64,000 bases of DNA from Mesorhizobium sp. M2E.F.Ca.ET.219.01.1.1 (GTDB lineage Bacteria > Pseudomonadota > Alphaproteobacteria > Rhizobiales > Rhizobiaceae). The notes below the pieces were generated by a model, which worked only from the letters and a program-made list of their open reading frames with translations, was not told where the DNA came from and did not search any database. This document shows positions 1 through 7,559 of the stretch, piece by piece. How positions within the stretch are numbered: the first letter of the stretch is position 1; every line of letters begins with the position of its first letter. Made by a program: the position numbers and the translations under genes. Location: the NCBI RefSeq assembly GCF_004016445.2, contig NZ_SADT02000005.1:514099-578098 (forward strand). Direction: 5' to 3'.

Positions 1-472
1 CGACGGCGCGCTTGGAAGGCGGGAAGATGGTGAAGGCGGCCGCGAACACGCTGGGGATCATGCCGCCGCCGATAAAGCCCTGGATGGCGCGGTAGACGAT
101 CATCTGGTCGATGTTGGTGGCGGTGGCGGCGAGCGCGCTGGCCGCGGTGAAGCCGGCGGCCGCCGCAGTGAACAGCACGCGCGTCGACAGCATGCGGCTG
201 AGGAAGCCCGACAGCGGGATCATCACCACCTCGGCGATCAGATAGGCGGTCTGCACCCACGGGATCTCGTCGGAGCTGGCGCTGAGGCCCGCCTGGATTT
301 CCGACAGCGAGGCCGAGACGATCTGGATGTCGAGGATCGCCATGAACATGCCGAACACCATCGCCAGGAAGGCGACGACGCGGCGTACAGGCATATGGTC
401 CGCGGGCAGGGCCGGCGCGGCGGCTGCCGGACGTGCGGGCATTGATCCGGCGGTAATGGTTGCGGTTGCCAT
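1..472 (-). CDS. EmrB/QacA-type MFS drug efflux permease (DHA2), N-terminal part only
   Basis: Integral inner-membrane drug:H+ antiporter of the 14-TM DHA2 family, which works with a periplasmic adaptor to expel toxic compounds. The visible 157 codons read MATATITAG..., then the first membrane helix (FLAMVFGMFMAILDIQIV), the DEIPWVQTAYLIAE segment typical of EmrB, and the conserved RAIQGFIGGGMIP helix. The ATG at 472 follows a GGGAGG Shine-Dalgarno; the C-terminal two thirds lie beyond the window start. It lies downstream of and on the same strand as the adaptor gene at 612-1805, so the two probably form one emrAB-like operon. The substrate cannot be told from sequence. Confidence 0.88.
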   Translation of the reverse strand, partial: MATATITAGSMPARPAAAAPALPADHMPVRRVVAFLAMVFGMFMAILDIQIVSASLSEIQAGLSASSDEIPWVQTAYLIAEVVMIPLSGFLSRMLSTRVLFTAAAAGFTAASALAATATNIDQMIVYRAIQGFIGGGMIPSVFAAAFTIFPPSKRAV

Positions 473-484
473 CTCATGGCCTCC

Positions 485-540
485 CTAGGCAATTCAGGAC
501 AACCGCGTGGCGGCTTCCGTCCGGAAATGCGTCGAAACAG
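485..540. repeat. Intergenic palindromic repeat, family R (copy R1)
   Basis: A degenerate copy of the element seen best at 6823-6887: CTAGGCAATTC at one end, a central AACCGCG...GGCTTCCGTCCGG, and AATGCGTCGAAACAG at the other. It lies between the efflux permease and its adaptor. Confidence 0.55.
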
Positions 541-611
541 TTGGTCGGGTCTGCCGCTCGGAAGCAGGCTGGGCGGCTCGGCGCTCGAATGGCCGCCGAA
601 CCGCCCCCCGA

Positions 612-1805
612 TCAGTTGGTCGTCGAAGCCGGCGCGGTGCGGCTGTCGACCGCGACGACGACGCTCAGGCCGGCGCGCAGCTTGCCGGTCTTCAAGACGT
701 CGGCCGGCACGTCGATCCGCACCGGCACGCGCTGCACCACCTTGGTGAAGTTGCCGGTGGCGTTTTCCGGCGGCAGCAGCGAGAACACCGCGCCCGAGGC
801 CGGCGCCAGCGAGGAGACCGTGCCTTCGAAGCTCTGGCCGTCGATCGCATCGACGGTGATGCGGACCTTCTCGCCGGGCACCATGCGGCCGAGCTGCGTC
901 TCTTTGAAGTTGCCGACGATGTAGAGCTTGTCCATCGGCACGACGACGGCGAGCTTCTGGCCGGGGCTGACGAGGTCGCCCTGCTCGACCGAGCGGTTGC
1001 CGACGACGCCGTCATAGGGCGCCTTCAGCACGGTGAAGGAGAGGTCGCGCTGGGCCTTGTCGCGGGTGAGCTGCAGCGAGGCGAGCGTCGAGGCCTGCTC
1101 CGCGCGCTGTGCTTCCAGGACGCCGATATTGGCCTGCGCCGCGGCGATCTGGGCATCGGCGCCAACAAGCGCCGCCTTGGCCTGGTCGAGCGCGGTCTGG
1201 GCGTCGTCGAGCTGCGCCTGCGAGCCGACACGGGTCTTGAGCAGCTGTGCGGCGCGGTCCTGGGCGCGCGCCGCATTGTCGGCGGCAGCCTGGTCGGCAA
1301 CCTTCGAGGCCTGGGCCTGTTGCAGCGAAGCTTGGGCCGCCTTGGTCTGGGCGTCGATGCGGTCGAGCGTCTTCGCCAGCGTGGCGATCTGCGCCTCGGC
1401 CTGGGCGACGGCGATCTTGTAGTCGCCATTGTCGATGACGAACAGCGGATCGCCGGCTTTGACCTTCTGGTTCTCGCTCACCAGCACCTTGTCGATATAA
1501 CCGGATATTTTCGGCGACACGAACGACATATCGGCCTGGACATAGGCGTCGTCGGTGGAGATCATGAACCGGCCGTCGGTCCAGTAGTTATAGCCATAGT
1601 AGGAACCGGCGCCGAGCAGGGCCAGGCCGATGATCGGCAAAAGGAAAGAGCGCACCGAACGCTTCTTCTTGGCGGGTGCTTCAGCCGCGGGCGTCGCAAC
1701 CGGAGCGGCGGGCTGGACAGGGATTTCCGGAGCCTCGGTCGACGGCTGGACCTTGGCGTTGGGAAACGTACGGACTTCGGCGGTGGCGGGCGCGTTGGAG
1801 GACAT
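612..1805 (-). CDS. HlyD/EmrA-family membrane fusion protein
   Basis: 397-aa periplasmic adaptor that links an inner-membrane EmrB-type pump to an outer-membrane channel. It has a cytoplasmic Pro/Ala-rich N-terminus, one membrane anchor (about residues 52-73), the EmrA hallmark TDDAYVQAD followed by SPKISGYI, a lipoyl half-motif, a long Ala/Gln-rich coiled-coil hairpin (about 130-250) and the second lipoyl half (TVLKAPYDGVVGNRSVEQGD). The start at 1805 is the first ATG. The emrB-like gene follows on the same strand. A TetR gene is divergent and the shared intergenic region carries two matching inverted repeats, so the pair is probably repressed by that TetR protein and induced by its ligand. 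Confidence 0.92.
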   Translation of the reverse strand: MSSNAPATAEVRTFPNAKVQPSTEAPEIPVQPAAPVATPAAEAPAKKKRSVRSFLLPIIGLALLGAGSYYGYNYWTDGRFMISTDDAYVQADMSFVSPKISGYIDKVLVSENQKVKAGDPLFVIDNGDYKIAVAQAEAQIATLAKTLDRIDAQTKAAQASLQQAQASKVADQAAADNAARAQDRAAQLLKTRVGSQAQLDDAQTALDQAKAALVGADAQIAAAQANIGVLEAQRAEQASTLASLQLTRDKAQRDLSFTVLKAPYDGVVGNRSVEQGDLVSPGQKLAVVVPMDKLYIVGNFKETQLGRMVPGEKVRITVDAIDGQSFEGTVSSLAPASGAVFSLLPPENATGNFTKVVQRVPVRIDVPADVLKTGKLRAGLSVVVAVDSRTAPASTTN

Positions 1806-1833
1806 GGGTAACTCTCTGGATGTCAGTCAGACT

Positions 1834-1847
1834 GAACCGTTCGGTTC
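1834..1847. promoter_or_regulatory. Probable TetR operator 1
   Basis: Inverted repeat GAACC-N4-GGTTC with symmetric CGTTCG core, in the leader of the efflux operon. It shares exact half-site sequence and spacing with 1896-1913. Confidence 0.6.
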
Positions 1848-1857
1848 GAATTGGTCA

Positions 1858-1886
1858 TTGACATAGCGCGGGAAGAGGATCATATC
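1858..1886 (+). promoter_or_regulatory. Promoter of the TetR gene
   Basis: TTGACA at 1858-1863, 17-nt spacer, CATATC at 1881-1886. It overlaps the oppositely oriented efflux promoter; operator 2 begins about 10 nt downstream. Confidence 0.5.
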
Positions 1887-1888
1887 AA
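1860..1888 (-). promoter_or_regulatory. Promoter of the emrAB-like efflux operon
   Basis: Read on the minus strand: TTGATA (1888-1883), 17-nt spacer, TATGTC (1865-1860). Operator 1 lies just downstream of the -10, where a bound repressor would block initiation. Confidence 0.5.
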
Positions 1889-1895
1889 GAGGAAA

Positions 1896-1913
1896 TCGAA
1901 CCGAGTGGTTCGA
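1896..1913. promoter_or_regulatory. Probable TetR operator 2
   Basis: Inverted repeat TCGAACC-GAGT-GGTTCGA with perfect 7-bp arms, between the TetR promoter and its start codon. It suggests autorepression. Confidence 0.6.
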
Positions 1914-1937
1914 AATATTTTCTAAGGAATGACTTCC

Positions 1938-2636
1938 ATGGTCGACACGACAGCGGACAGCGATCTGCTCGACTTGCGCAAGGGCCGTCCGGCGGCCGGG
2001 CAGGATCCGGTCAAGCGCGCCCAGATCATTGAAGGCGCGCGGCGCGTCTTCATAGACAAGGGCTTCGAGGCCGCCTCGATGAACGATATCACGCGCGAGG
2101 CTGGCGTCTCCAAGGGCACGATCTACGTCTATTTCGAAAACAAGGAAGAGCTGTTCGAGGCTCTCATCGAGGAAGAGCGCGGCACCATCTTCAAGAACTT
2201 GTATGAGGCGCTCGATCATTTCGAGGACCTGCGCAGGACGCTGGTCAAGTTCGGCATGGGGCTCTCGGCCAAGATCACGTCGGTCAAGGTCATCCAGGCG
2301 CAGCGCACCGTGGTCGGTGCCGCCGACCGGATTCCCGAGCTCGGCGCTCGTTTCTACGAACGCGGCCCGAAGCGCGGCCACGACAGGATGATGGTTTTCC
2401 TCGATGAGGCGGTCGCGCGCGGCCTGCTCAAGATCGACGATGTCGATCTTGCCGCCTATCAGTTCACCGAGCTCTGCCTCGCCGGCCTGTTCCGCCAGTG
2501 CATCTTTTCCTATCGCACCAAGGCGCCGAGCCAGGCCGAGATCGAGCGCGTCGTCACCTCCGGTGTCGATGTGTTTCTCAAGGCCTACGGCACGGAAAAA
2601 TTCTTCGCCGAGGAACGGGCTTCCGCGTCGGCCTGA
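1938..2636 (+). CDS. TetR/AcrR-family transcriptional repressor
   Basis: 232-aa TetR regulator with an N-terminal helix-turn-helix (IIEGARRVFIDKGFEAASM, then DITREAGVSKGTIYVYFENK) and an all-helical ligand/dimer domain. Two in-frame ATGs occur: 1929 directly abuts the AAGGA Shine-Dalgarno, while 1938 sits 9 nt from it, so 1938 is preferred. It is divergent from an emrAB-like efflux operon; paired GAACC-N4-GGTTC sites flank the overlapping promoters, so its likely role is to repress both itself and the pump until a pump substrate binds. The ligand is unknown. Confidence 0.9.
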   Translation: MVDTTADSDLLDLRKGRPAAGQDPVKRAQIIEGARRVFIDKGFEAASMNDITREAGVSKGTIYVYFENKEELFEALIEEERGTIFKNLYEALDHFEDLRRTLVKFGMGLSAKITSVKVIQAQRTVVGAADRIPELGARFYERGPKRGHDRMMVFLDEAVARGLLKIDDVDLAAYQFTELCLAGLFRQCIFSYRTKAPSQAEIERVVTSGVDVFLKAYGTEKFFAEERASASA

Positions 2637-2821
2637 TTGTCCCGGCTTGCGAAGTCCGTTGCGGGCGGCGCAAGCCTTGAGAATTCGCACCCGCGAGCTG
2701 AAAACTTTGCCGTATCGCGGCGGACCTCACGTGCCGTGAAGACCGTCTGCCGATCTTTTTCAGACGCCGATCGGCATCCTCCACGGGCGCTTTCGGAAGG
2801 ACCTGTTAACCATCGCTTTCT

Positions 2822-5317
2822 ATGTCTCGGGAGACGTTCAATCGGCGAGTCTCGAGTATGACATCCATGCGCTTTCCCCGTGCCAATCTCTCCGGCGATT
2901 CCGCTTATCAAGGCGACAACGATCACGGCGCAGACGGGCGCCGTGGCGGGGTTCCACAAGCGCAAGCGGGACAGGTCGTGACGTTGCGGTCCTCTAACCA
3001 GGGCGAATCGAATGCCATTCGCAGCGCGTCCTCCCAATCGGCCGATGGCGGCGAGTTCCAACGCCCGGCCTGGCAGGATTATTTCTTCCTCGCGCCCAAT
3101 GTGCGGTTCACCCGCACGCCCGACACCGATCTCACCCGGCGGGCCGCTCCGCAGGAAGATGCCGCACCGGCCAAGACTCCGGCACGCGCGCCCGTCCGGC
3201 CTGCACCGGCGACGCCGCCGACCAATTCAGTTCGGACCATTCCCGCGGCTCCCGCCGTTCGAGCCGCGGCGCCGGCGCAAGCCAAACCGGTCGTCGGCCC
3301 TTCCGCCGCCACGCCCGTCGCTCCCGCTGCACCGCCCCAGCCCACCGCCGCTCCAGCACAGAAACCACGCCCGAGCGGACTGCGCTGGTCCTATCTTTCC
3401 GATCACGCCTTCTTCGAGTTCGGCATGCCCTTCCTCGCCGAGCGCCTGGCGCGGGCACGCCTGAATGAAGCGGGGCAGCCCCCCACAGTGCCAGTGTCGC
3501 CGCCAGTCAGCCCGATGCCGGCGCCGGCGGCGCAACCGATACCGCCCCGCGCCGCCTTCATGGGCGAGGCGACATCGTTCTACCGGGTCATCGAGTGGCG
3601 CTCCAACGCGGCGGATATGAGCCCTGCTCCGGCGCCGACGCCGTCTCCGGTGGCCGCCCAGCTGGCACCCGCCGAGAACATGCCGGTTCCCGCGCCGGCA
3701 AGCGCAAGGATGGCGAGGCAGACACCCTCCTTGCCCATCGCCGGCGAGGTCGTGCCGTTGCCGGCTTCCGTCGGCTACGAGCCTCCCTCCGAGGAACTCC
3801 TGCAGATGCCGCCGGAAGGCCAGGGCTTCTACATATCGCAGGAGCGGATGGAGCAGAACGCCGACCTGCTCGAAAGCGTGCTGGAGGATTTCGGCGTCAA
3901 GGGCGAGATCATCCATGTCCGGCCGGGTCCGGTCGTCACGCTTTACGAGTTTGAGCCGGCGCCGGGCGTGAAGTCCAGCCGCGTCATCGGCCTGGCCGAC
4001 GACATCGCCCGCTCGATGTCGGCGATCTCGGCGCGCGTCGCCGTGGTGCCGGGCCGCAATGTCATCGGCATCGAGCTGCCCAACGAGACGCGCGAAACGG
4101 TCTATTTCCGCGAGCTGATCGGATCGGCCGGTTTCCGCAACACCTCCTGCAAGCTGGCGCTCGGCCTCGGCAAGACGATCGGCGGCGAACCGGTCATCGC
4201 CGAGCTCGCCAAGATGCCGCATCTGCTGGTGGCGGGCACCACCGGCTCCGGCAAGTCGGTCGCCATCAACACCATGATCCTGTCGCTGCTCTACCGGATG
4301 AAGCCGGAGGAATGCCGCCTAATCATGGTCGATCCCAAGATGCTGGAGCTCTCCGTCTATGACGGCATCCCGCATCTTCTGACGCCGGTCGTGACCGATC
4401 CGAAGAAGGCGGTTACGGCGCTCAAATGGGCGGTGCGCGAGATGGAGGACCGCTATCGCAAGATGGCGCGCCTCGGCGTGCGCAACATCGACGGCTACAA
4501 CCAGCGCGCTGGCAGCGCCCGCGACAAGGGCGAGGTCGTGACCATGCAGGTGCAGGCGGGCTTCGAGAAGGGCACCGGGGAGCCGCTGTTCGAGGAACGC
4601 GTGATCGACCTCGCGCCGATGCCTTATATCGTCATCATCGTCGACGAGATGGCCGACCTGATGATGGTGGCCGGCAAGGAGATCGAAGGCGCCATCCAGC
4701 GGCTGGCGCAGATGGCGCGCGCCGCCGGCATCCATCTGATCATGGCGACGCAACGCCCGTCGGTCGACGTCATCACCGGCACGATCAAGGCCAATTTCCC
4801 GACCCGTATCTCCTTCCAGGTGACCTCCAAGATCGACAGCCGCACCATCCTTGGCGAGCAGGGCGCGGAGCAGCTGCTCGGCCAGGGCGACATGCTGCAC
4901 ATGGCCGGCGGCGGGCGCATTTCGCGCGTGCACGGCCCCTTCGTTTCCGATCTGGAGGTCGAGCATGTCGTGGCGCATCTGAAGGCGCAGGGGCGCCCCG
5001 AATATCTCGACACCGTCACTGCCGACGAGGAAGAGGCCGAGGAGGCGGCCGATTCCGGCCCGGTCTTCGACAAGGGCTCGATCGCCGAGGAGGATGGCGA
5101 CGCGCTCTTTGAGGAAGCGGTCAAGGTGGTCAAGCGCGACAAGAAATGCTCGACCTCCTACATCCAGCGCCGCCTCGGCGTCGGCTACAACCGCGCCGCC
5201 TCGCTGGTCGAGCGCATGGAGAAGGAAGGCCTGGTCGGCGCCCCCAACCATGTCGGCAAGCGCGAGATCCTCACCGGCCGGCGCGATCGCGAGCCGGAGC
5301 GCGAAGAGACGGACTGA
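2822..5317 (+). CDS. ftsK: FtsK/SpoIIIE-family DNA translocase without membrane segments
   Basis: 831-aa ATP-driven double-stranded DNA pump of the FtsK family, which segregates chromosome termini at the division septum. Residues 1-320 are a Pro/Ala-rich linker with no hydrophobic helix. The motor follows (about 325-720): Walker A GTTGSGKS at 472-479, Walker B IVIIVDEMADL and MATQRPSVDVITG. The C-terminal winged-helix gamma domain (TSYIQRRLGVGYNRAASLVE) recognises KOPS-type sites. The four N-terminal membrane helices of classical FtsK are absent, so septal anchoring must come from a partner or the linker; a second, membrane-bound FtsK elsewhere is possible. The start is uncertain: no clear Shine-Dalgarno precedes 2822, and in-frame ATGs occur at 2858 and 2867. 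Confidence 0.9.
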   Translation: MSRETFNRRVSSMTSMRFPRANLSGDSAYQGDNDHGADGRRGGVPQAQAGQVVTLRSSNQGESNAIRSASSQSADGGEFQRPAWQDYFFLAPNVRFTRTPDTDLTRRAAPQEDAAPAKTPARAPVRPAPATPPTNSVRTIPAAPAVRAAAPAQAKPVVGPSAATPVAPAAPPQPTAAPAQKPRPSGLRWSYLSDHAFFEFGMPFLAERLARARLNEAGQPPTVPVSPPVSPMPAPAAQPIPPRAAFMGEATSFYRVIEWRSNAADMSPAPAPTPSPVAAQLAPAENMPVPAPASARMARQTPSLPIAGEVVPLPASVGYEPPSEELLQMPPEGQGFYISQERMEQNADLLESVLEDFGVKGEIIHVRPGPVVTLYEFEPAPGVKSSRVIGLADDIARSMSAISARVAVVPGRNVIGIELPNETRETVYFRELIGSAGFRNTSCKLALGLGKTIGGEPVIAELAKMPHLLVAGTTGSGKSVAINTMILSLLYRMKPEECRLIMVDPKMLELSVYDGIPHLLTPVVTDPKKAVTALKWAVREMEDRYRKMARLGVRNIDGYNQRAGSARDKGEVVTMQVQAGFEKGTGEPLFEERVIDLAPMPYIVIIVDEMADLMMVAGKEIEGAIQRLAQMARAAGIHLIMATQRPSVDVITGTIKANFPTRISFQVTSKIDSRTILGEQGAEQLLGQGDMLHMAGGGRISRVHGPFVSDLEVEHVVAHLKAQGRPEYLDTVTADEEEAEEAADSGPVFDKGSIAEEDGDALFEEAVKVVKRDKKCSTSYIQRRLGVGYNRAASLVERMEKEGLVGAPNHVGKREILTGRRDREPEREETD

Positions 5318-5331
5318 GCGGCGCGCGCACG

Positions 5332-5458
5332 CCCCCTCATCCGGCCGCTTCGCGGCCACCTTCTCCCCGTGGGGGAGAAGAGACTGGCGCCAGCGCCGGC
5401 AATCTCCTCTCCCCTAGGGGAGAGGTCAGCCGAGCGAAGCGGAGGCTGGGTGAGGGGG
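5332..5458. repeat. RIME-like mosaic palindromic element (copy 1)
   Basis: Outer inverted ends CCCCCTCATCC / GGGTGAGGGGG enclose two internal hairpins (CTTCTCCCC-GT-GGGGGAGAAG and CCTCTCCCCTAGGGGAGAGG). The architecture matches rhizobial intergenic mosaic elements, and related copies occur at 41.9, 43.4 and 45.6 kb. Confidence 0.75.
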
Positions 5459-5499
5459 AGCGCCATACGCGGTTGGCTCGCTCCGAGGCCACAACCGCG

Positions 5500-6156
5500 T
5501 CAGCCGCCGTTTGCCACCAGCACGATCGCGGCGCGCAGCTCGTCGAGGCCCGAGGCTTTTTCCGATGATGTCGCCAGTACCACGGGGAAGGCCGCCGGCC
5601 GCTTCTTGATCTTGGCCAGCGTCTCCTCGATCAGCCTCGGCACGCCGGCGGCCTTGATCTTGTCGGTCTTGGTCAGGACCACCTGGTAGGACACCGCCGC
5701 CTTGTCGAGCAGGGTCAGCACTTCCTCGTCCTTAGCCTTGATGCCGTGGCGCGCGTCGATCAGCACATAGACGCGCTTCAGCGTCACGCGGCCCTGCAGA
5801 TATTCGTAGATGAGCTTCGTCCACTCATCGACCTTATCCTTCGGGGCGCTGGCATAGCCGTAGCCCGGCATGTCGACCAGCGCCATCGGCGGCAGGTCGG
5901 CGCCTTCACCGGAAAACCCGTCGGGCACGAAATAGTTGAGCTCCTGCGTGCGCCCCGGTGTGTTGGAGGTGCGCGCCAGGCCCTTGTGCCCGACCAGCGC
6001 GTTGATCAGCGATGACTTGCCGACATTGGAGCGGCCGGCGAAGGCGATCTCCGGCGGTCCTTCCGGCGGCAGGAATTTCATCGACGGCACGCCGCGGATA
6101 AAGATCCAGCCGCGGGTGAACAGCTCCGGATCGATCTCAGTCCTGTCGCTTTTCAT
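5500..6156 (-). CDS. engB: Ribosome biogenesis GTPase EngB/YsxC (YihA)
   Basis: 218-aa TRAFAC GTPase needed for 50S subunit assembly. G1 GRSNVGKS is at residues 41-48, G2 TPGRTQ follows, then G3 DMPGYG, G4 TKTD and G5 TSS. The start at 6156 gives MKSDRTEIDPELF and the normal family length; in-frame sequence further upstream belongs to the neighbouring gene. It begins 11 nt after the stop of the acetyltransferase gene and is probably co-transcribed with it. In many Rhizobiales engB directly follows yidC; here more than 4 kb separates them. Confidence 0.95.
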   Translation of the reverse strand: MKSDRTEIDPELFTRGWIFIRGVPSMKFLPPEGPPEIAFAGRSNVGKSSLINALVGHKGLARTSNTPGRTQELNYFVPDGFSGEGADLPPMALVDMPGYGYASAPKDKVDEWTKLIYEYLQGRVTLKRVYVLIDARHGIKAKDEEVLTLLDKAAVSYQVVLTKTDKIKAAGVPRLIEETLAKIKKRPAAFPVVLATSSEKASGLDELRAAIVLVANGG

Positions 6157-6167
6157 GTTTTGCGCGC

Positions 6168-6806
6168 TCAAGCCGCAGCCTCCAGTTTTGCAATGTCGGC
6201 GCCCCGAATGGCGTCGAGGTTGCGGCTGATCTTGTCCACCGGCCAGTCCCACCAGGCCGCCTTGAGCAGGCGGCGCACGGTAAAGTCGTCGAAGCGCATC
6301 TTCACCACCTTGGCAGCATTGCCGGCCACGATCGCATAAGGCGGCACGTCGTGCGTGACAACCGATTTCGCCGCAACGATGGCGCCATTGCCGATCCGGA
6401 CGCCCGGCATGATCACCGCATCCATGCCGATCCAGACGTCATTTTCGACAATCGTGTCGCCGCGGATCTCCTTCGACCATGTCTCAGGGTCGAAGCCCTC
6501 CTCCCAGCCATGCCCGAAAATGTTGAACGGATAGGTCGAGAAGCCGGACATCGCGTGGTTGGCGCCATTCATGATGAAGCGCGCGCCCTCCGCGATGGCG
6601 CAGAACTTGCCGATCACCAGCCGGTCGCCGATGAAGTCGTAGTGGTGCAGCACGCATTTCTCGGCGAATTTGTCGGGCCCGTCAGGATCGTCATAATAGG
6701 TGAAGTCGCCGATCTCGATGTTGGGTGCGTTCACCAGCGGCTTCAGGAAGCCGACGCGCGGCTGCATCGCGATCGGATGCTTGATGTTGGGATTGGGCCC
6801 GGTCAT
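6168..6806 (-). CDS. CatB/Vat-family O-acetyltransferase (hexapeptide repeat)
   Basis: 212-aa left-handed beta-helix acetyltransferase of the xenobiotic (CatB/VatD) type. It shows the family start GPNPNIKHP, the catalytic-His region NGANHAMSGFSTYPFNIFG, hexapeptide turns (IGMDAVIMPGVRIGNGAIVAAKSVVTHDVPPYAIVAGNAAK, read in short steps) and the C-terminal WWDWP. The second ATG (6806) is favoured because GGAGGG abuts the first one (6812). Members acetylate chloramphenicol, streptogramins or unknown small alcohols, so resistance cannot be assumed. It is upstream of and close to engB. Confidence 0.88.
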   Translation of the reverse strand: MTGPNPNIKHPIAMQPRVGFLKPLVNAPNIEIGDFTYYDDPDGPDKFAEKCVLHHYDFIGDRLVIGKFCAIAEGARFIMNGANHAMSGFSTYPFNIFGHGWEEGFDPETWSKEIRGDTIVENDVWIGMDAVIMPGVRIGNGAIVAAKSVVTHDVPPYAIVAGNAAKVVKMRFDDFTVRRLLKAAWWDWPVDKISRNLDAIRGADIAKLEAAA

Positions 6807-6822
6807 CGCCATCCCTCCGTGG

Positions 6823-6887
6823 CTAGAGCAATTCCAGGAAAAGTGTGAGCGGTTTTCCGTCCGGAATTGCGTAAAACAGAGAGACAG
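6823..6887. repeat. Intergenic palindromic repeat, family R (copy R2)
   Basis: Best-preserved copy: CTAGAGCAATTCC, GGAAAAGTGTGAGCGGTTTTCC, GGAATTGCGTAAAACA. The ends pair (GCAATTCC/GGAATTGC), as does the core (GGAAAA/TTTTCC). It is followed by GACAGCGCG, as in other copies. Confidence 0.7.
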
Positions 6888-6948
6888 CGCGTTCCGGCGC
6901 GGTCAACGTCCGATCAAACTAACGTGATCCTGCCGCGGCACCAACCCT

Positions 6949-7263
6949 TCAGTGGCCGCCGCGGCAGATCACGATCGGATTGGAAAGGGCGCTGTCGAAC
7001 CCACTGCCCTGATAGACCTGGACGTTCGACGCGCCGGGCGGCAGCGAGAAGCTGCCCTCGACGATTTTCTGCTCGCCGGCCATCGTGTGCAGCGCCCAGC
7101 TGAAGGTGCAGAATTGCGGCGGCGCCTTGGGTTGCACGTGACTACAATTGAGCTGCGCGCCACCCAGCATCGCCGCTCCGCCGCAGCTCACCGCGTCCTT
7201 CGCGGCGGCCGGAAAAGCGTATCCCATGAGCAGCGCCAGCATGGCGGTCTTGAGCCGGTTCAT
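6949..7263 (-). CDS. Small secreted protein of unknown function
   Basis: 104-aa protein starting MNRLKTAMLALLMGYAFPAAA, a clear Sec signal peptide with cleavage near AAA-KD. The mature part has four Cys (DAVSCGG, LNCSHVQP, QFCTFSW, VICRGGH), which could form two disulfides in the periplasm. It ends in a beta-strand-like stretch (NVQVYQGSGFDSALSNPIVICRGGH). An upstream in-frame ATG (7329) would place a non-signal stretch before the hydrophobic helix, so 7263 is preferred. It appears monocistronic. I do not recognise the family. Confidence 0.65.
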   Translation of the reverse strand: MNRLKTAMLALLMGYAFPAAAKDAVSCGGAAMLGGAQLNCSHVQPKAPPQFCTFSWALHTMAGEQKIVEGSFSLPPGASNVQVYQGSGFDSALSNPIVICRGGH

Positions 7264-7427
7264 CGTCCTGTCCTTGCCGAAAACCCAAGCCGGTCCGGCG
7301 GGTTCTGGCCTATGCGATATTTTTACCAAGCGCCTTAGTCGGTCTTGCGCTGTGCGTCCAGCGGGATTATGTGCATGATGATAATAAGCATGCTCACGAA
7401 AAGTTGTCGCCGACTCGCTGACCTCCT

Positions 7428-7559
7428 ATGTCCACCTCGCCCACCCTCAGCGTCGTGCTGCACGACGCCGCGGGCCTTTTCGGAACACGCTTGACCAATT
7501 GCAATCTGCTCGAGGCCTGTACCCAGCCGGCCGTCGACCGGGAGAAAGTCCATGTCTGA
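7428..7559 (+). pseudogene. Remnant of a MarR-family regulator upstream of emrAB
   Basis: A 43-codon reading frame begins MSTSPTLSVVLHDAAGLF, which resembles the N-terminus of MarR/SlyA proteins that usually precede emrAB in rhizobia (SPTLS..LHDAARLFRKRFEQ.ARGLGL). After LF the frame drifts; a shifted frame gives RNTLDQLQSARGL, still MarR-like, and then runs straight into the adaptor start at 7552. The rest of the wHTH protein is missing. A perfect 8-bp hairpin (GCGTCGTG-CTG-CACGACGC, 7450-7468) lies within it. It could instead be an unrelated short leader ORF; the MarR identification is by memory of the family only. Confidence 0.35.

Noticed and set aside
507..1811. A 434-codon plus-strand frame opposite the EmrA gene
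   Set aside because: It mirrors the EmrA coding strand and has no recognisable domain; it is composed of Arg/Gly/Leu runs expected from reverse reading.
2644..2676. GGCTTGCG...CGCAAGCC inverted repeat after the first TetR gene as a terminator
   Set aside because: The loop is 17 nt and no T-run follows; it may only be chance in GC-rich DNA.
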